A DNA stretch of 64,000 bases from Macrotis lagotis. Lineage: Eukaryota; Chordata; Mammalia; Peramelemorphia; Peramelidae. The translations under genes were made by a program, and so were the position numbers. The DNA is taken from contig NC_133663.1 in the NCBI RefSeq assembly GCF_037893015.1, positions 223,600,173 through 223,664,172 on the forward strand, in the 5' to 3' direction. Shown here one piece after another: positions 41,621 to 53,587 of this stretch (positions within the stretch are counted from its first letter, which is position 1; each line of letters begins with the position of its first letter). The notes below the pieces were generated by a model. That model ran no database searches. It worked only from the letters and a program-made list of their open reading frames with translations, and was not told where the DNA came from.

Positions 41621-42485
41621 TCTCCTTACCAGATTTTGCGTAGAAAATTTAGTAACTAATGTGGTTACCTGACATCTTGCACAAGCCAGAAGACACTTCC
41701 CATTATTTCATTTTCTTCCTAGTCACCTTGGCTGTCTAATCTTTTCTCAAACTGATTGGGAAATGCTATTCACCAAATGTGAAGACTGGGGTCAAGAGTA
41801 CTGGATTCCCATGTCACCCATAAATATCACCAGCTGGGTGATCTCTGTGACTGGAACAATGGGTTTTTTTAGACCAATTATTTTCCAGAATTTTGGTCTA
41901 GTTCAGTTTGCTATTTATTCTCCAACATGGTTTATTTCATCCCTGAATGCCAGCTTTTTAATCAGTAAGTGACCGGATTTATTTTTAATTTTTTGGCATT
42001 GCTTCCCTGACATTTGGAACTCCTTCCCAACCAATTCCAGAAAATTCCCTCCTAGTGTCTTTAACAGCAGCAAACAATTTACACTCACCTAGGTTCCATC
42101 ATGTCTAAGATGTCTTGAGGTATCTTATAGCAATTAGGAAAAAAAAGAAATTATGCATCCAAAACAATGAAAAATGAGGTTGAAAACAAAGATTCAAAGG
42201 AAAACCATTAATGCAAGTAAAAATTTAAAGTACCAATTCTCCCTCATTGTAAAACTCCTAGCAGCATATACAGGATTGCAAAGAGACTGATTTTGGGAAT
42301 AACACTAAGCATCTACTCTTTAGGTTTGGGGTGTGCTTTTGATAAGTTTGTAATAGGGATGCCCTGATTGAAAACTCATGGGACAGTGCTTAGCAATCAT
42401 GTTTCCTCGAAAAGCCAACATAAATAAATAACTAAATCCAATCAATATACTCCACAGACCTGTCCATTGGTCTGGCAGAAAGATC
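41461..42485. other. Unassigned, with (CA)n at 41575-41620
   Basis: The microsatellite is about 23 CA units. The rest has no family match that I can support. Confidence 0.5.
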
Positions 42486-42489
42486 ACTG

Positions 42490-42930
42490 AGATGTTTTTA
42501 TCTTGAAGGACCTTTAGAGACTGTCCAGTCTATCCTCTAAAGGAGGAAAATGAGATCCAGAATAGGTAAGAAAATTCCACAAGATCACACAACAAATTTG
42601 TGTTAGAATCAAAGGACTAGGATTGACTTGCCCAAATCTAACTAAAAAACATAAGAACAGAGGAAGTAAATAAAATAATTTTCCTAACAATTTATGCATT
42701 CTGGATATATGTGAATATCAGGCAATATCCATAAACTGTGTAAATATCTTTCCATCCCCTCTCATCAAGCATTCCAGATGACTATCCAAAAAGCATTTTG
42801 TAAATGGAGAAATTGAAGTATAATTCAGTTAAGTGGCTTGTTTATGGGTCAGTTGCAAATGCTTGCCCTGAACTGTTTGGAGTTAAGTCTTCTGACAATC
42901 ACATTTTACCTGGGCTTCATTCCCACAATA
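42490..42930 (-). repeat. Old MIR-type fragments, antisense
   Basis: 'GAGGAAAATGAGATCCAGAA', 'CAAGATCACACAACAAATTT', and near 42805 'AATTGAAGTATAATTCAG'. Weak. Confidence 0.4.
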
Positions 42931-43224
42931 AATATGACCATTTTAAGTGCTCTCAGAATCCTCTCCTCTTGACTCTAGATTACACTCCAAGCTCACTTTC
43001 CTATTAGTAGTGATAATAATAGTACCTTTTCAAACTGAAAGTTAAGGTAAGGTTTCAAGGTGAAGGTTCAGGAAGAATTTTCTTTGTAATTTAATTTATG
43101 ACCCCATCATATATCATAGCAAAACATATTTTAGTGGGTGGTTTTCTAGTAATGGAGGGAAAGAGAAAGAACAGAGTTAGAAGAAAGAGATATAGAGATA
43201 CAAAAACTAAGAGTCATAGATTGA

Positions 43225-43303
43225 AAGTCACTGAGATAGAAACTTAGAGAAAAAGACAGAGAAATGAACAGAAAGAAAGAATGAAAGAAAAAGAGAGAGG
43301 AAG

Positions 43304-43390
<87 letters not shown>

Positions 43391-43410
43391 AAAAGAAAGA
43401 AAGAGGAAGG
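43225..43410. repeat. (GAAA)n microsatellite
   Basis: About 100 bp of nearly pure GAAA repeats (core 43298-43392), flanked by interrupted purine repeats. A+G only on the + strand. Confidence 0.95.
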
Positions 43411-43735
43411 AAGGCTTCTCCTTCCCTACTATGGAACTTGGAAGTTAAGACATTTCATATATAAAGACTCTACCATATAAAATTAATTCCCAAGAATTTT
43501 ATCTTTCACTTTGTTGATTCATAAACAACTATGAACTTGAGAAAAACTTTATGTCAAACTTTGTATAATAACTTCTCAAACTACCCTCAGATTAATGTGA
43601 TGGGTTTTTTAAATTCCAAGAGAATTTTCTATTTGTGTCATTCATTTAGTATTTATGAGGCTCCTTCTACTTTGTATGATTAGTTATCTTTTTACGTCAT
43701 AGTTAGACTTTATTTTCCTTCCTTATTAATAAGAA
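43411..43735. other. No recognised gene or repeat
   Basis: A+T-rich, unassigned. Confidence 0.35.
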
Positions 43736-43737
43736 CC

Positions 43738-44220
43738 ATAAAATCTTAGAATGAAAACTAGGAGAGACCTTATAACTTGAGTTCAACAATTTATTTTTAG
43801 GTGGAATTTGAACTCAATTCTTCCTGGAAGTCCCTACCACCTGGCTTCCAGGATATTCAAAAGGGAACTGAACTTGTCATTAGGAAGACCTAAATTTATA
43901 ATCATACTTCAGATATGAACCTGGACAAGTCACTTCATCACTCTGTACCTCAGTTTCTCCATCTGTAAATCAAGAGAGTTGCAGCCACTGATCTCTAATG
44001 ACCCTTCTAACTCTAAATCCATATGCCTTGCACAAAGTGAACATAAAAATGGAGTGGGAGTCAGGAGAAGATAGATTAAAATATTTGTTCTAATACTAAC
44101 AAAGTGACTAAAGTCACCTAGATTCTCTGGGTTCCCACTTTCTCATCTGTAAAACAAAGGTGATTGTGAGCAGGAACTATGTAAACCTTAAAAGACACTA
44201 TATAAACTATGAGACATAAG
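43738..44220. repeat. Cluster of MIR-type SINE fragments
   Basis: An antisense piece (43738-43860) and two sense pieces (43862-44030: 'GGACAAGTCACTTCATCACT', 'CTCAGTTTCTCCATCTGTAA'; 44055-44220: 'CTCATCTGTAAAACAAAGGT'). Confidence 0.6.
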
Positions 44221-45265
44221 AATTACATTTATTTATTTGAATTATATTATTTGTCAATCAAATTAATTAATATTATTAATGCTGATGACAAGAATATCTG
44301 AGCTCTTAAACCTTCCCATTAATGTAAACTAAAAGAAACTTACTTCATTACAGTAGTTTGAACAATTTCCATCACTTTATTCAGGAATGAATTGTCAACA
44401 ACATTTGGAGCAGAAGAAACATAGAATTTTTATCCAGGTCCTTAAGTGCAATTTTTTACAAGTAATAAATTATAGTCTACTCACATATACCATGCACCAT
44501 TCCATTGCCCTGCAAGTGACCTAAGGCTTGAATTCTTCTGAGATTGTAATATTCCATTACTCTCAGCTACATGACATCAATCAATCAATTAACAGGGATT
44601 TATTAAGCACTTACTATAAGCCAGATACTGTGCTTAAGCACAAGAATTTTTTTTTTAATTTCTTGGACTGAACTTGTGATTTTATTGGTTCAAGAAATTC
44701 CCTCTGAGAAAATTACCTCTATCAATACAAAGATGGCACATGCTCTTAGTTTTAGTTTCTTGATGGTTTTAAAAGAGTTTCTTGAGGGTATTTAAGGGTT
44801 AACTGACTGACTTAGTTTGTTCCTGTATATTACAGACACAAGACTTGAACCAGGTTCTTTTGATTTAGGGAAACTCTCATCCAGTTTGACTATCAGAAGA
44901 ATATCAATGTTAAGAAAGATTAGCTTTTGTTCCAAGAAAATGTTCAAGGTCATTCAAGGCCTTATTTATTATCCATACATCCATTCAAGATTCAGATGCT
45001 GTATAAACCACACATTGGTATCATATAGACTAAGATATAAATACCATAACTTGTCTTTCCAACAGCTTGAAGTCCCAGTGTAGCAGAATCCTCATCACAG
45101 TTCCAAATTAGAAAAGAGTACTTGTGTGTACTCATAGTACAGGGCAGAAGAATTGTAACTATACCTCTCCTTGGAGCATATCACCTTTGAAGAACTAAAA
45201 GCTTATAGGTCCCTAGAAGTATATTTGAAAACAGCTATACAAATCCCCTGAAGGTCAGAGCAGTG
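44221..45265. other. Mostly unassigned; short CR1/L3-like piece at 44575-44650
   Basis: 'GGGATTTATTAAGCACTTAC' and 'CAGATACTGTGCTTAAG' mark the CR1/L3-like fragment. The 88-residue plus frame at 44817-45083 has no recognised domain. Confidence 0.4.
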
Positions 45266-45269
45266 CACT

Positions 45270-47545
45270 TTCTCATCTGGAAGTGGAGCCCCATTATAGC
45301 AAAGAGATTAAAGCCAAGAAAGACACTGAAAAAATTAACAGGAAACAGAAAAAATATTTATTCTAAATAATTACTATGACAATAAATACTATGACAATAA
45401 AGATCAAGACACTCATTCAGAAGTACCAAAGTAAAAATTCCTATATTCAAAGCTTCAAAGAAAAATATGAATTGGTCTCTGACCATGTAAGAATTGCACA
45501 AAGTGGAAGCTAATGACTTCATGAGACATCAAAAAACAATAAAACAAAATCCAAAGAACTGAAAAAATAGAGGACAATGTGAAATATCTTATTAGAAACA
45601 CAACTGACCTGGAAAATAGATCCATGAGAAATAACCTTAAAATTATTGTACTTTCTGAAACTCATGATTATAAAAAGAACCTAGACATTATCTTCAGGAA
45701 ATTATCAGGGAAAACTTCCCTGATATTCTAGAACCACAGCATAAAATGGAAATGGAAAGAATATACAGATCACCTCCTGAAAGATATTCTAAAATAAAAA
45801 TTCCCAGGAATATTATAACCAAATTCCAGAACTCCCAGATCAAGGAGAAAATATTGTAAGCATCCAGAATGAATTCAAATACTGTGATGCCAGTCAGGAT
45901 AACACAAGATTTAGCAGTTTCTAGAATAAAGGATCAGAGGGATTAGAAAATGATATTTCAGAAGGCAAAGAGTTGAGTTATACTCAGAAAACTGAGTATA
46001 ATGGCTATTTAATGAAAAGATCAGGGCTGACTAGAAAATTTATGAAAAGACCAGGACTGACTAGAAAATTTGACTTCTAAATACAAGATTCAAGAGAAAC
46101 TTTGCTTTAGAAGGTAAATAGGAAAAGGAAATCATAAAGAACTTAATAAGGTTAAACTGTTTACAGTTTCCTACATGGGAAAATTCATAAAGACTCATAA
46201 AAACTATCATATTAGTCTAATTAGGAATATATATATATATATATATATAGTGCACCTATGTGAATTGAATATAAATGGATGATATCTCAAAAAATAAAAT
46301 TAAGGAATCTGAGAGGAATGTATTGAGAGAAAAGGAAAGCAAGAGTTAGAATGGGATAAATTATCTCATATAAAAGAGGCAAGGAAGAACTTTTATAATG
46401 GAGGGAAAACTAGGGGAAGTGGCAGGGAATGCTTGAACATTACTCTCATCAATATTGGTTCAAAGAGGGAACACATATACACTCAATTTCCTATAGGAAA
46501 GATAGAGGGAAAGAGATAATGGAAAGGAGGAAGTGGTAATTAAAAACAAAACACTTAGGAAAGGAGAAAGAAAAGAAAAAATAGGGGAACAAGATAGGGG
46601 AAATACAGCTAGCAATCATAAATGAAAAAAATGTGAAGCAAATTTCTCAGGTCAAGACCTCATTTCTCAAATATATAGATAAAAGAATCAAACTTATAAA
46701 AATAAGAAGCATTTCTCAATTGATAAATGATCAGAAAACTTGGTGAGTTTTCAGAGGAAGTAATAAAGCTATCTGTAGACATTGAAAAATGTTCTAAATC
46801 ACTATTGATTAGAAAATGCAAATCACAACAATTCTGAGGTATTATTTCACACTTATGAGACTGGTCAGTAGAAATGAAAAAGAAAATAATGTTGGGTGTT
46901 ATGTAGGAAAATCAAGACATTAATGTACTGTTGACAAAATTGTAAACTGTGCCCAGATATTTATAATAACTCTTTTCTGGTGGAAAAAGAATTAGAAAAC
47001 TGAGGGAACATCTATCAATTGAGGAATAGTTGAGCAATTTGTGGAACATGATTGTTATAGAATACTACTATGCTATAAGAAATGATGAGCTAGATGTTTT
47101 CAGAAAAGCCTGGAAAGATTTACATGAACTGATGCAAAGTGAAATGAACAGAACCGGGAGAATACTGTATATCATAACATGTGCAATGATCAACTGTGAA
47201 TGACTTAGCTATTCTCAGCAATATAATGATCCAAGATAATGCTGAAGGACTTAAGTTGAAAAATTCTGTACATTCTTTAGAGATAGGACTGCTAAAGTCT
47301 AAGTGAAGATCAAAGCATAATTTTTCCAACATTATTTTTCTTGAGTTTTTATTTTGGTCTTTGTTTTACAACATGATTAATATGGAATATGTTTTGCTTG
47401 ACTGTACATATATTTCAAATTGTTTGCCTTCTTAGTGAGGGGGTCTGTAGAGAGAGATAGAGAATTTGGAACTCAATTTTTAAAATTTATGTTGAAAATT
47501 TTTTACATGTAATTGGGGAAATAAAATATTAAAATTTTTAAAGAA
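45270..47545 (+). mobile_element. Half-L1 (HAL1-like): ORF1 joined to L1 3' end
   Basis: Decayed L1 ORF1 is readable across about 45500-46080: coiled-coil end, an RRM-like part ('CTTAAAATTATTGTACTTTC'), and 'GGAATATTATAACCAAATTC', 'TCAAGGAGAAAATATTGTAA' for the C-terminal domain. The inter-ORF spacer follows (46080-46640) with a TA microsatellite at 46228-46249. At about 46650 the sequence jumps to the final part of ORF2 and the 3' UTR, ending in A-rich sequence at 47545. The endonuclease and reverse transcriptase regions are absent. This is the layout described for HAL1 elements. A private internal deletion is the alternative. Confidence 0.65.
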
Positions 47546-47589
47546 AATAGTAATTAAATTAATATACACACACAAAGATAGTATTGCCT

Positions 47590-47720
47590 TTGGAAAATAG
47601 AGGAAGGCATGGGAAGAATTATGAACTGATACAAAGTGGGATGAGCAGAATCAGAGAACCAAGAACCATAGTATAAACTAAATGCCATATACCATAATTC
47701 ATGGCTTACTGGTTCTGCTC
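47590..47720 (+). mobile_element. Short L1 3' fragment
   Basis: 'GAAGAATTATGAACTGATAC' and 'AAAGTGGGATGAGCAGAATC' match the L1 end. It is next to the half-L1 and may be part of an earlier insertion. Confidence 0.55.
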
Positions 47721-48505
47721 ACTTCAGAATCATTACGTATACACACTGACTACAACAGCATAAATGAGAAGGCCATCAACTACAACAATAATATAGAAAC
47801 TGAACATTGTATAATTATAATGACCAAGAAAAAAGAAATAAGAATAAACCTCTCTTCTTTGCAGGGGTTAAATACTATATCATCTCTTGTTTTCAATTTT
47901 TGTGATTGGCTAGGTTTTGGGTTTTGTTTCTTTTTTTAACTTTTTCCTCTTATTTAAAATTCTTTATTACAAATGATGACTCTTCAGGTTGGAGAGGTGG
48001 GGAAGTAGTGGTTTATACCGAATGATATAGAATGAAGGTGATATAAAAACAAAATATAATCATTTTTAAAAGAGTTTTATTTTGGGAAAGTGAGTTTTGA
48101 CATCCTATTTAAAAAAAAATTAATCTTCATTAAGCATGTTCCAAACTATTTCTAGGACATTAATTTGTCCTAATTCTAGGACAAAAATGTAAATATATTC
48201 TGTTCTATCTTTGCCCCAGTGCTGCAGGAAACAAATGATCCTTGAATGTTCAGAGGAAAGCCTCACAATTTTGAAGTCATTGACTCTAGTGCTTCACCAA
48301 ATGCATCTAAGAAATTCATACAGTATCATAATACTTGTTTAGGGACTATGCTTATATTCCTGGGACAATAATTAGGAATGTATTTGCATCCTTGTTCAGA
48401 ATCACTGCATCCACACAAGTTGGAATGGAATTATCTGGTCTCCTGCAGGAAGCTGCCCCCAATTGACCTATGAAAGCACATTATTGGCATTATGAGAGAA
48501 GCAAT
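47721..48505. other. No recognised gene or repeat
   Basis: A+T-rich, unassigned. Confidence 0.35.
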
Positions 48506-48519
48506 AATAGTTGTACTCT

Positions 48520-48675
48520 AAACATTCTTTCTTTCTGTCTCTGTCTCTATTTGTCTGCCTACCTGTCTCTCTCTGTATCTCCCTTTTGGCATCTTTTTGC
48601 CTTTTTCTCTCTCTTTCTGTCTTTCTATCTCTCTTTGTCTCTGTCTCTGTCACTCTCTGTCTCTAACTTCCTCTC
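48520..48675. repeat. Pyrimidine-rich (CTCT/CTGT)n tract
   Basis: Imperfect C+T repeats. The open frames on both strands here are low complexity. Confidence 0.85.
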
Positions 48676-48900
48676 CCTGGATAGTATTGATATAGTAAGG
48701 AATCAATGTATTATAGTAGTTTGGAATATCACCTTTAGAGTCAGAAAGACCTAATTTTAAATCACATCTCTGACATAATATTGACATATATGCTACCTAC
48801 AAGAAAAAGAAAAATCTAGTAGGATGAGACTCACTTTCCCAAAGTAACATTTTCTCTTTTTTTAAAAAAATACATATGTATTTATTTATATATGTATATA

Positions 48901-49045
48901 TGGGCAGATAAGTGGCGCAGTGGATAGAGCACCGGCCCTGAAGTCAGGAGGACCTGAGTTCAAATCCAGCCTCAGGCACATTATAATTACCTAGCTAAGT
49001 GCCTTAGGCAAGTCACTTAACTCCATTGCCTTATAAAAACTAAAA
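48901..49045 (+). mobile_element. tRNA-derived CORE-SINE (WSINE1-like)
   Basis: Sense copy ('GGGCAGATAAGTGGCGCAGT', 'GAGCACCGGCCCTGAAGTCA', 'GAGTTCAAATCCAGCCTCAG'). The short 'ATATATG' on both sides may be the duplication, but the flanks are too simple to tell. Confidence 0.92.
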
Positions 49046-49339
49046 TATATGTTAAAAGCTTTGTCCCTCTTCCCTCCCCCTACTCAGAGAAGCACCAATT
49101 AAATAATTATGAAAAGAAAAAAGAAAAAAGGTTCAGTAATATTGCTCTAGATGTATATGCAATATCATTCTCTTTCGCCTACAAAGAAGAGAAGTAGGTT
49201 TACTCTCATATTTCAACATTATGGTCAAGTTTGGTCATCATAATTAAGCAGAATTCAGGTTTCAGTTTGGTTTCACTGGCATGGATAGCCAGAGTCTGCC
49301 AATGAAATATCAGCAGCTATTCTGTCAAAACTTGCGTGA

Positions 49340-49445
49340 GGCACTACGAGGTTAAGTGACTTGCCTAAGTGATATATAAATGTATATCTGAGGTGGTACT
49401 TGAATCTAAATCTTCCTGGCTGCATAATCAGCTCTTGATCCACAA
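49340..49445 (-). repeat. MIR-type SINE fragment, antisense
   Basis: 'GGTTAAGTGACTTGCCTAAG', 'GGTGGTACTTGAATCTAAAT', 'CTTCCTGGC'. Confidence 0.5.
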
Positions 49446-49570
49446 TAACCACAAAATAAATAAATTGTTAAGCAAACAATAAATAAATGAAAAAGCAAAT
49501 AAGTAAACATAAATGTTTGCTTGTTTGATACTATGGCAGAGTGGCTTATGACATTTCATATTTATAAATA

Positions 49571-49694
49571 AATGTATATATATATATATATATATATTAT
49601 CATAAGTATATAGATAAAGACAATGTCATTACATATTTAATGTCATATTATATGTATTGTGTCTTTAAACACACACAGTGTCAAGGCTGGGCAC

Positions 49695-49749
<55 letters not shown>

Positions 49750-49750
49750 T
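49571..49750. repeat. (TA)n and (TG)n microsatellites
   Basis: A TA run at 49571-49596 and about 24 TG units at 49700-49748. A short CA stretch precedes the TG run, so the two could pair. Confidence 0.92.
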
Positions 49751-50134
49751 TTCATACATATCTTGGAATTTTAAGAAACTCATTCAATATACTCTCGTTA
49801 ACACTCAGTAAGACTGAATTTTTATTAATCCTAATTCACTTATTTAAGAATGTGATACTGAAATATCTGAAGTTTGTTGAAGATTTGTGCATGACTGAGA
49901 AAATTTAACTCAATCTAATCTTCAAAGGGTTCCATGCAATGGACAGATGCAATGGTGGGCATGAGGAGACTACAACACATTACAGATCAGGAATTACTCA
50001 GGAAAATCAACATAAATGAGCGGTCACTCTGGCCTCCCTCCATTTCCTATCTAAACTTAACTTCAAGGCCCTGTAGTCCTGTCCTCAGATGGGTTGCTTT
50101 TACATCATCTTTCTCAGCACCAGACCACCATGTC

Positions 50135-50235
50135 ATTCCTTCCCTTCCTTTTCCTTTTTTTCCCCTTGCTTCCTTGCTTGCTTGCTTGCTTCCTTCCTCC
50201 TTTCCTTCCTTCCTGCCTTCCTGCCTTCCTGTAAA
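50135..50235. repeat. (TTCC)n / (CTTG)n pyrimidine-rich tract
   Basis: Low-complexity tetranucleotide repeats. The 125- and 94-residue frames that cross it are artefacts. Confidence 0.9.
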
Positions 50236-50264
50236 TGATCATATAGCCTGTGGATCTCTTACTT

Positions 50265-50735
50265 CCACAAATAGGTGGGTTGTGGGTGTTTTCGTATATT
50301 TCTTTACTTGAATTATACTTGATCTTTATACTTTTGTTATATATGCTTTTGATTTTTGTGTGTAGGATTGTTTTTTTCATTTCTATTGGTGCATTCATTG
50401 TGAATATTGTTTTCTTAGCTTTGCTTACTTCATTCTCTAATAATTCATGTAGATGATTCCATGCTCCTCTTTTTCATCACTTATAACATTTCTTATAGCA
50501 CATAATATTTCATTACATTAATGTATCACAATTTGCTTAGCTACTCTGTACCTGATCAGCATTTCCTTTTTCCCAATTTTGTGCTATGAAAAAAACAATG
50601 CTACTATAAATATTTTTGTGAATGTGAGAAATTCCTTCTTTTCAATAGCTTCGTTGTGGCATAAGCCCAGAAACTGAGTTCTTGGTATAGAAATGTTGGA
50701 TACTTTATTTGCATAATTCTAAGTTGTTTCTCAAA
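50265..50735 (-). mobile_element. Old L1 3' portion, antisense
   Basis: Reverse complement of the L1 ORF2 end: 'GCTTTGCTTACTTCATTCTC', 'AATTCATGTAGATGATTCCA', 'GCTACTATAAATATTTTTGT'. Diverged. Confidence 0.7.
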
Positions 50736-50741
50736 ATATTT

Positions 50742-51160
50742 AGCTAGGTGGTACAGTGGCTAGAATGTTGGGTCAGGAGTTCAAATATGACTTTTCACAC
50801 TTATTAGCTGTATGACTCTGGACAAGTCACTTAACTTTTGTTTGTCTCAGTTTTCTCTTCTGTAAAATGGGGATAATTAAGATACCTACCTCAGAGGATT
50901 GCTGTGATGAGCAAATATTTTGGCATAGAGCATACCACATATTGGGCACTCTATAAATGTTATCAATATTTGTCATTGTTACTGTGTGACCCTGAGCAAG
51001 TCACTTTTAGCCTCTTCAAGCCTCAGTTTCCATATCTGCAAAATGGAGATAATACAAGCATCTACCTCAGAGCATAGATTTAAAGATCAAAAAATAATGT
51101 ATATTACTTATTTGAAAAACTTAAGGACTATATAATGGTTAGCTATTATAAATAGTAAGT
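50742..51160 (+). repeat. Two old CORE-SINE/MIR copies in tandem
   Basis: First copy 'TAGCTAGGTGGTACAGTGGC', 'GGACAAGTCACTTAACTTTT', 'TTCTGTAAAATGGGGATAAT'. A second begins near 50977: 'TGTGTGACCCTGAGCAAGTC', 'CTGCAAAATGGAGATAATAC'. Confidence 0.7.
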
Positions 51161-51211
51161 GCTTGAGGCAGATTTAAACTGGGTGATCCAGGGTACTCTA
51201 CCATACATACA

Positions 51212-51322
51212 CATTCTCTGGCTTTCTTAATAGAACTCATTTGCTCTCTTCCTCCCCCCAATAAACAATAACATCTCAGCTTGTCTCACACAACTAATAC
51301 ATCCTTAAATCGGCTGAAGTAT
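51212..51322. repeat. 111 bp direct duplication, copy 1
   Basis: Ungapped match to 52545-52655 with 7 mismatches by my count (about 94% identity). The unit starts CATTCTCTGGCTTTC and ends CTGAAGTAT. I recognise no repeat family. Confidence 0.85.
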
Positions 51323-51659
51323 TGGCAAAATCAATTATTATGAAGAATCAATGCTGAAAATCAGTGGCCTACTCTAAATTTTCAATTTTAGTGATTTTAC
51401 TGTATAAGTACTGGCTCCCTAGATATATTAAAAGTTACTTTACACTTAAGACAATTTTTTTGGCAAGAAAGGGATCCCCCCTATTTTTTTCTTTCATTTG
51501 TGTACTTCAGGGAAAAGGAAGAACATTTCTTAAAGGATAAGCAAGGAGCCAGTAAACCTGACTGCTATTTCAAGTCCTGCCATCACCTTCCTCTGGAATC
51601 ATGAGAATGTCACATTTCCTCTTTGCATTTCTTTCTTCACATCATTTCCTCTTATGCCA

Positions 51660-51955
51660 AATAAACCAGGCAAACTGAACTATTTACTGTTCTCCTGCCA
51701 TACCTTACTTACATTTTGTCCATACTTTTGCTCAGGCTGCCCTTCATGTATGAAATGGTTTCTATACACAACTCCCTTCTCTTGAAATCCGTAACTCTGT
51801 TTTAGTGCTTAACTCAAATGCTGCACCCAAGGCAACTGAGACAAAAATTGGTGTAGGATCACCAAGCTAGGATCAGAAGTCAGATTGGAATTCAGATCTT
51901 CATGACTTCAAACCCCATTGCTCTAACCACTGTACCTACCTAACTGCCCCAATGT
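51660..51955. repeat. CR1/L2-type fragment followed by antisense SINE fragment
   Basis: L2-like text ('GCTGCCCTTCATGTATGAAA', 'TTAACTCAAATGCTGCACCC') to about 51835, then 'GATCACCAAGCTAGGATCAG' and 'ACCACTGTACCTACCTAACT', an antisense old CORE-SINE. Confidence 0.5.
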
Positions 51956-52544
51956 CCTATATAGTATCTGCTCATTTGAAAAGCCTGTGATTTTGTCAGT
52001 GTGGCTAGGTTGTCCATAGAATCAGATTGCAGGTTCTCTCCCCATCTTTGTAGGCAGTCTTGCTGTAATTAGAAAATATTTATTCCCTAATGGTCAGCCT
52101 TCTGGTAATAAGCCTCAATAAACTGAGCTAAGCTAATTCTCAGAGGCCATCATCTGAAGCTGTCATCACTAGGTCTACACTTCAAGCCTTTCCAACTTGG
52201 CAGGAGTAACAGAGTTTGAGCTCTTTGTAGCCTTTGAGGCTGTGGGGCCTCTTCTATAATACCACAAAACACTGGAAGAGGGCTCTGATGTTCAGTAGTT
52301 ACATAAGTGATAATTTTGCCGTATTGCAGACCACTTGCTGACAAGTTCAACTTGAAATCCTGAGATACAAGTTTCTTGATTCACACTCTCGCTTTTTCTG
52401 AACTCATTTGCAGAGCTCATTTTGTGAATGAACATTATCTGCCTTTGACAGTTCACAGCTGATATTGCTTTGACCATCAATTTTAAGGTATGCTTTGTGA
52501 AATTTCCCTCATAATTTTAAATTCAAAGTCCTCCCCCCTCCTCC

Positions 52545-52655
52545 CATTCTCTGGCTTTCTTAATAGAACTCATTTGCTCTCTTCCTCCCCCCAATAAAGA
52601 ATAATGTCTCAGCTTGTCTCACACAACTAATATACCCTTAAATCAACTGAAGTAT
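52545..52655. repeat. 111 bp direct duplication, copy 2
   Basis: Same orientation as 51212-51322, with a start-to-start distance of 1333 bp. The similarity ends sharply on both sides. Confidence 0.85.
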
Positions 52656-53504
52656 GGAAACACAATGTAATTTTTTTATTTGCCTAGTTTTTCCTTTCAG
52701 ATTTTACACTGCCTAAAGGGTGGAAGAATTCATTTGTATACTAACTGAATGAGAAATAGACTCCTTAGAAATAAATGCTTCAAACCCATCTTGTGGAAGT
52801 ATTGCCAGAAATTGATTTGACATTGTGTTCCTTCTATCTTCTGATGTACTTTCTCCACAAGGATAAATTAAATCTTGACTCCATCTTTTGATTCTAAATG
52901 CATTTCTCAAATTTCATGAATTTGGCTGGGCTTCTGCCCAAGGTTTGTCTATTATCGTATACCCTTGATCAGCACAAATACATTGGCATCAGTTTTCTCC
53001 AAGAAGCTCTTTCCTGTACAATTTATATGTTTCAAAAGAATAAAGCTCAGTCAGGTTAGGTAGTGAATGACCTGGCTTCCATCTTTAAAGATGTTGACAG
53101 CTTACCAATTTCTTCTTGCTTTGTTCCCACCTGTAGAGTTGAGCTCCAAAAGATCCTTCTATTCATTATCAAGGGTGAACTCCCAAAGAATTTCTTTAAA
53201 CACTGAATAACAGCCTTGGGGAATATGATCCAAGGCTCAATTTCACAAGGAAAGAATAGCTTTTGTTATTTTGTTCAATCCCTTAAAATAAAAACTTAAT
53301 GATAAGTATTGTCTCCTAAGCTGTTTCAAAAGTTCAAATCCTGAGATAAATTGGCCAAGAAGAGAGAAAACCATAGAAAACAGAATCCAGGTAGAAAAAC
53401 AGACCCAATGCCAGTTAATTATAAATCCTCTATTAGATTTATTATAGCTTCTTTTTAAGTAAAATACACATAAATACACACATATACTTGCACACATTCT
53501 ATAC

Positions 53505-53532
53505 ATATATATGATATATATATGTATATACA

Positions 53533-53585
<53 letters not shown>
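53505..53585. repeat. (TA)n / (TG)n microsatellite
   Basis: A TA-rich run followed by about 24 TG units. Confidence 0.95.

Positions 53586-53587
<2 letters not shown>

Noticed and set aside
48468-48754. Arg/Glu-rich minus frame and Ser/Leu-rich plus frame
   Set aside because: Pyrimidine-rich simple repeat read in two directions.
50114-50398. 94-codon minus-strand frame rich in Lys and Gly, and a 125-codon plus frame overlapping it
   Set aside because: Both cross the (TTCC)n tract and owe their length to low complexity.
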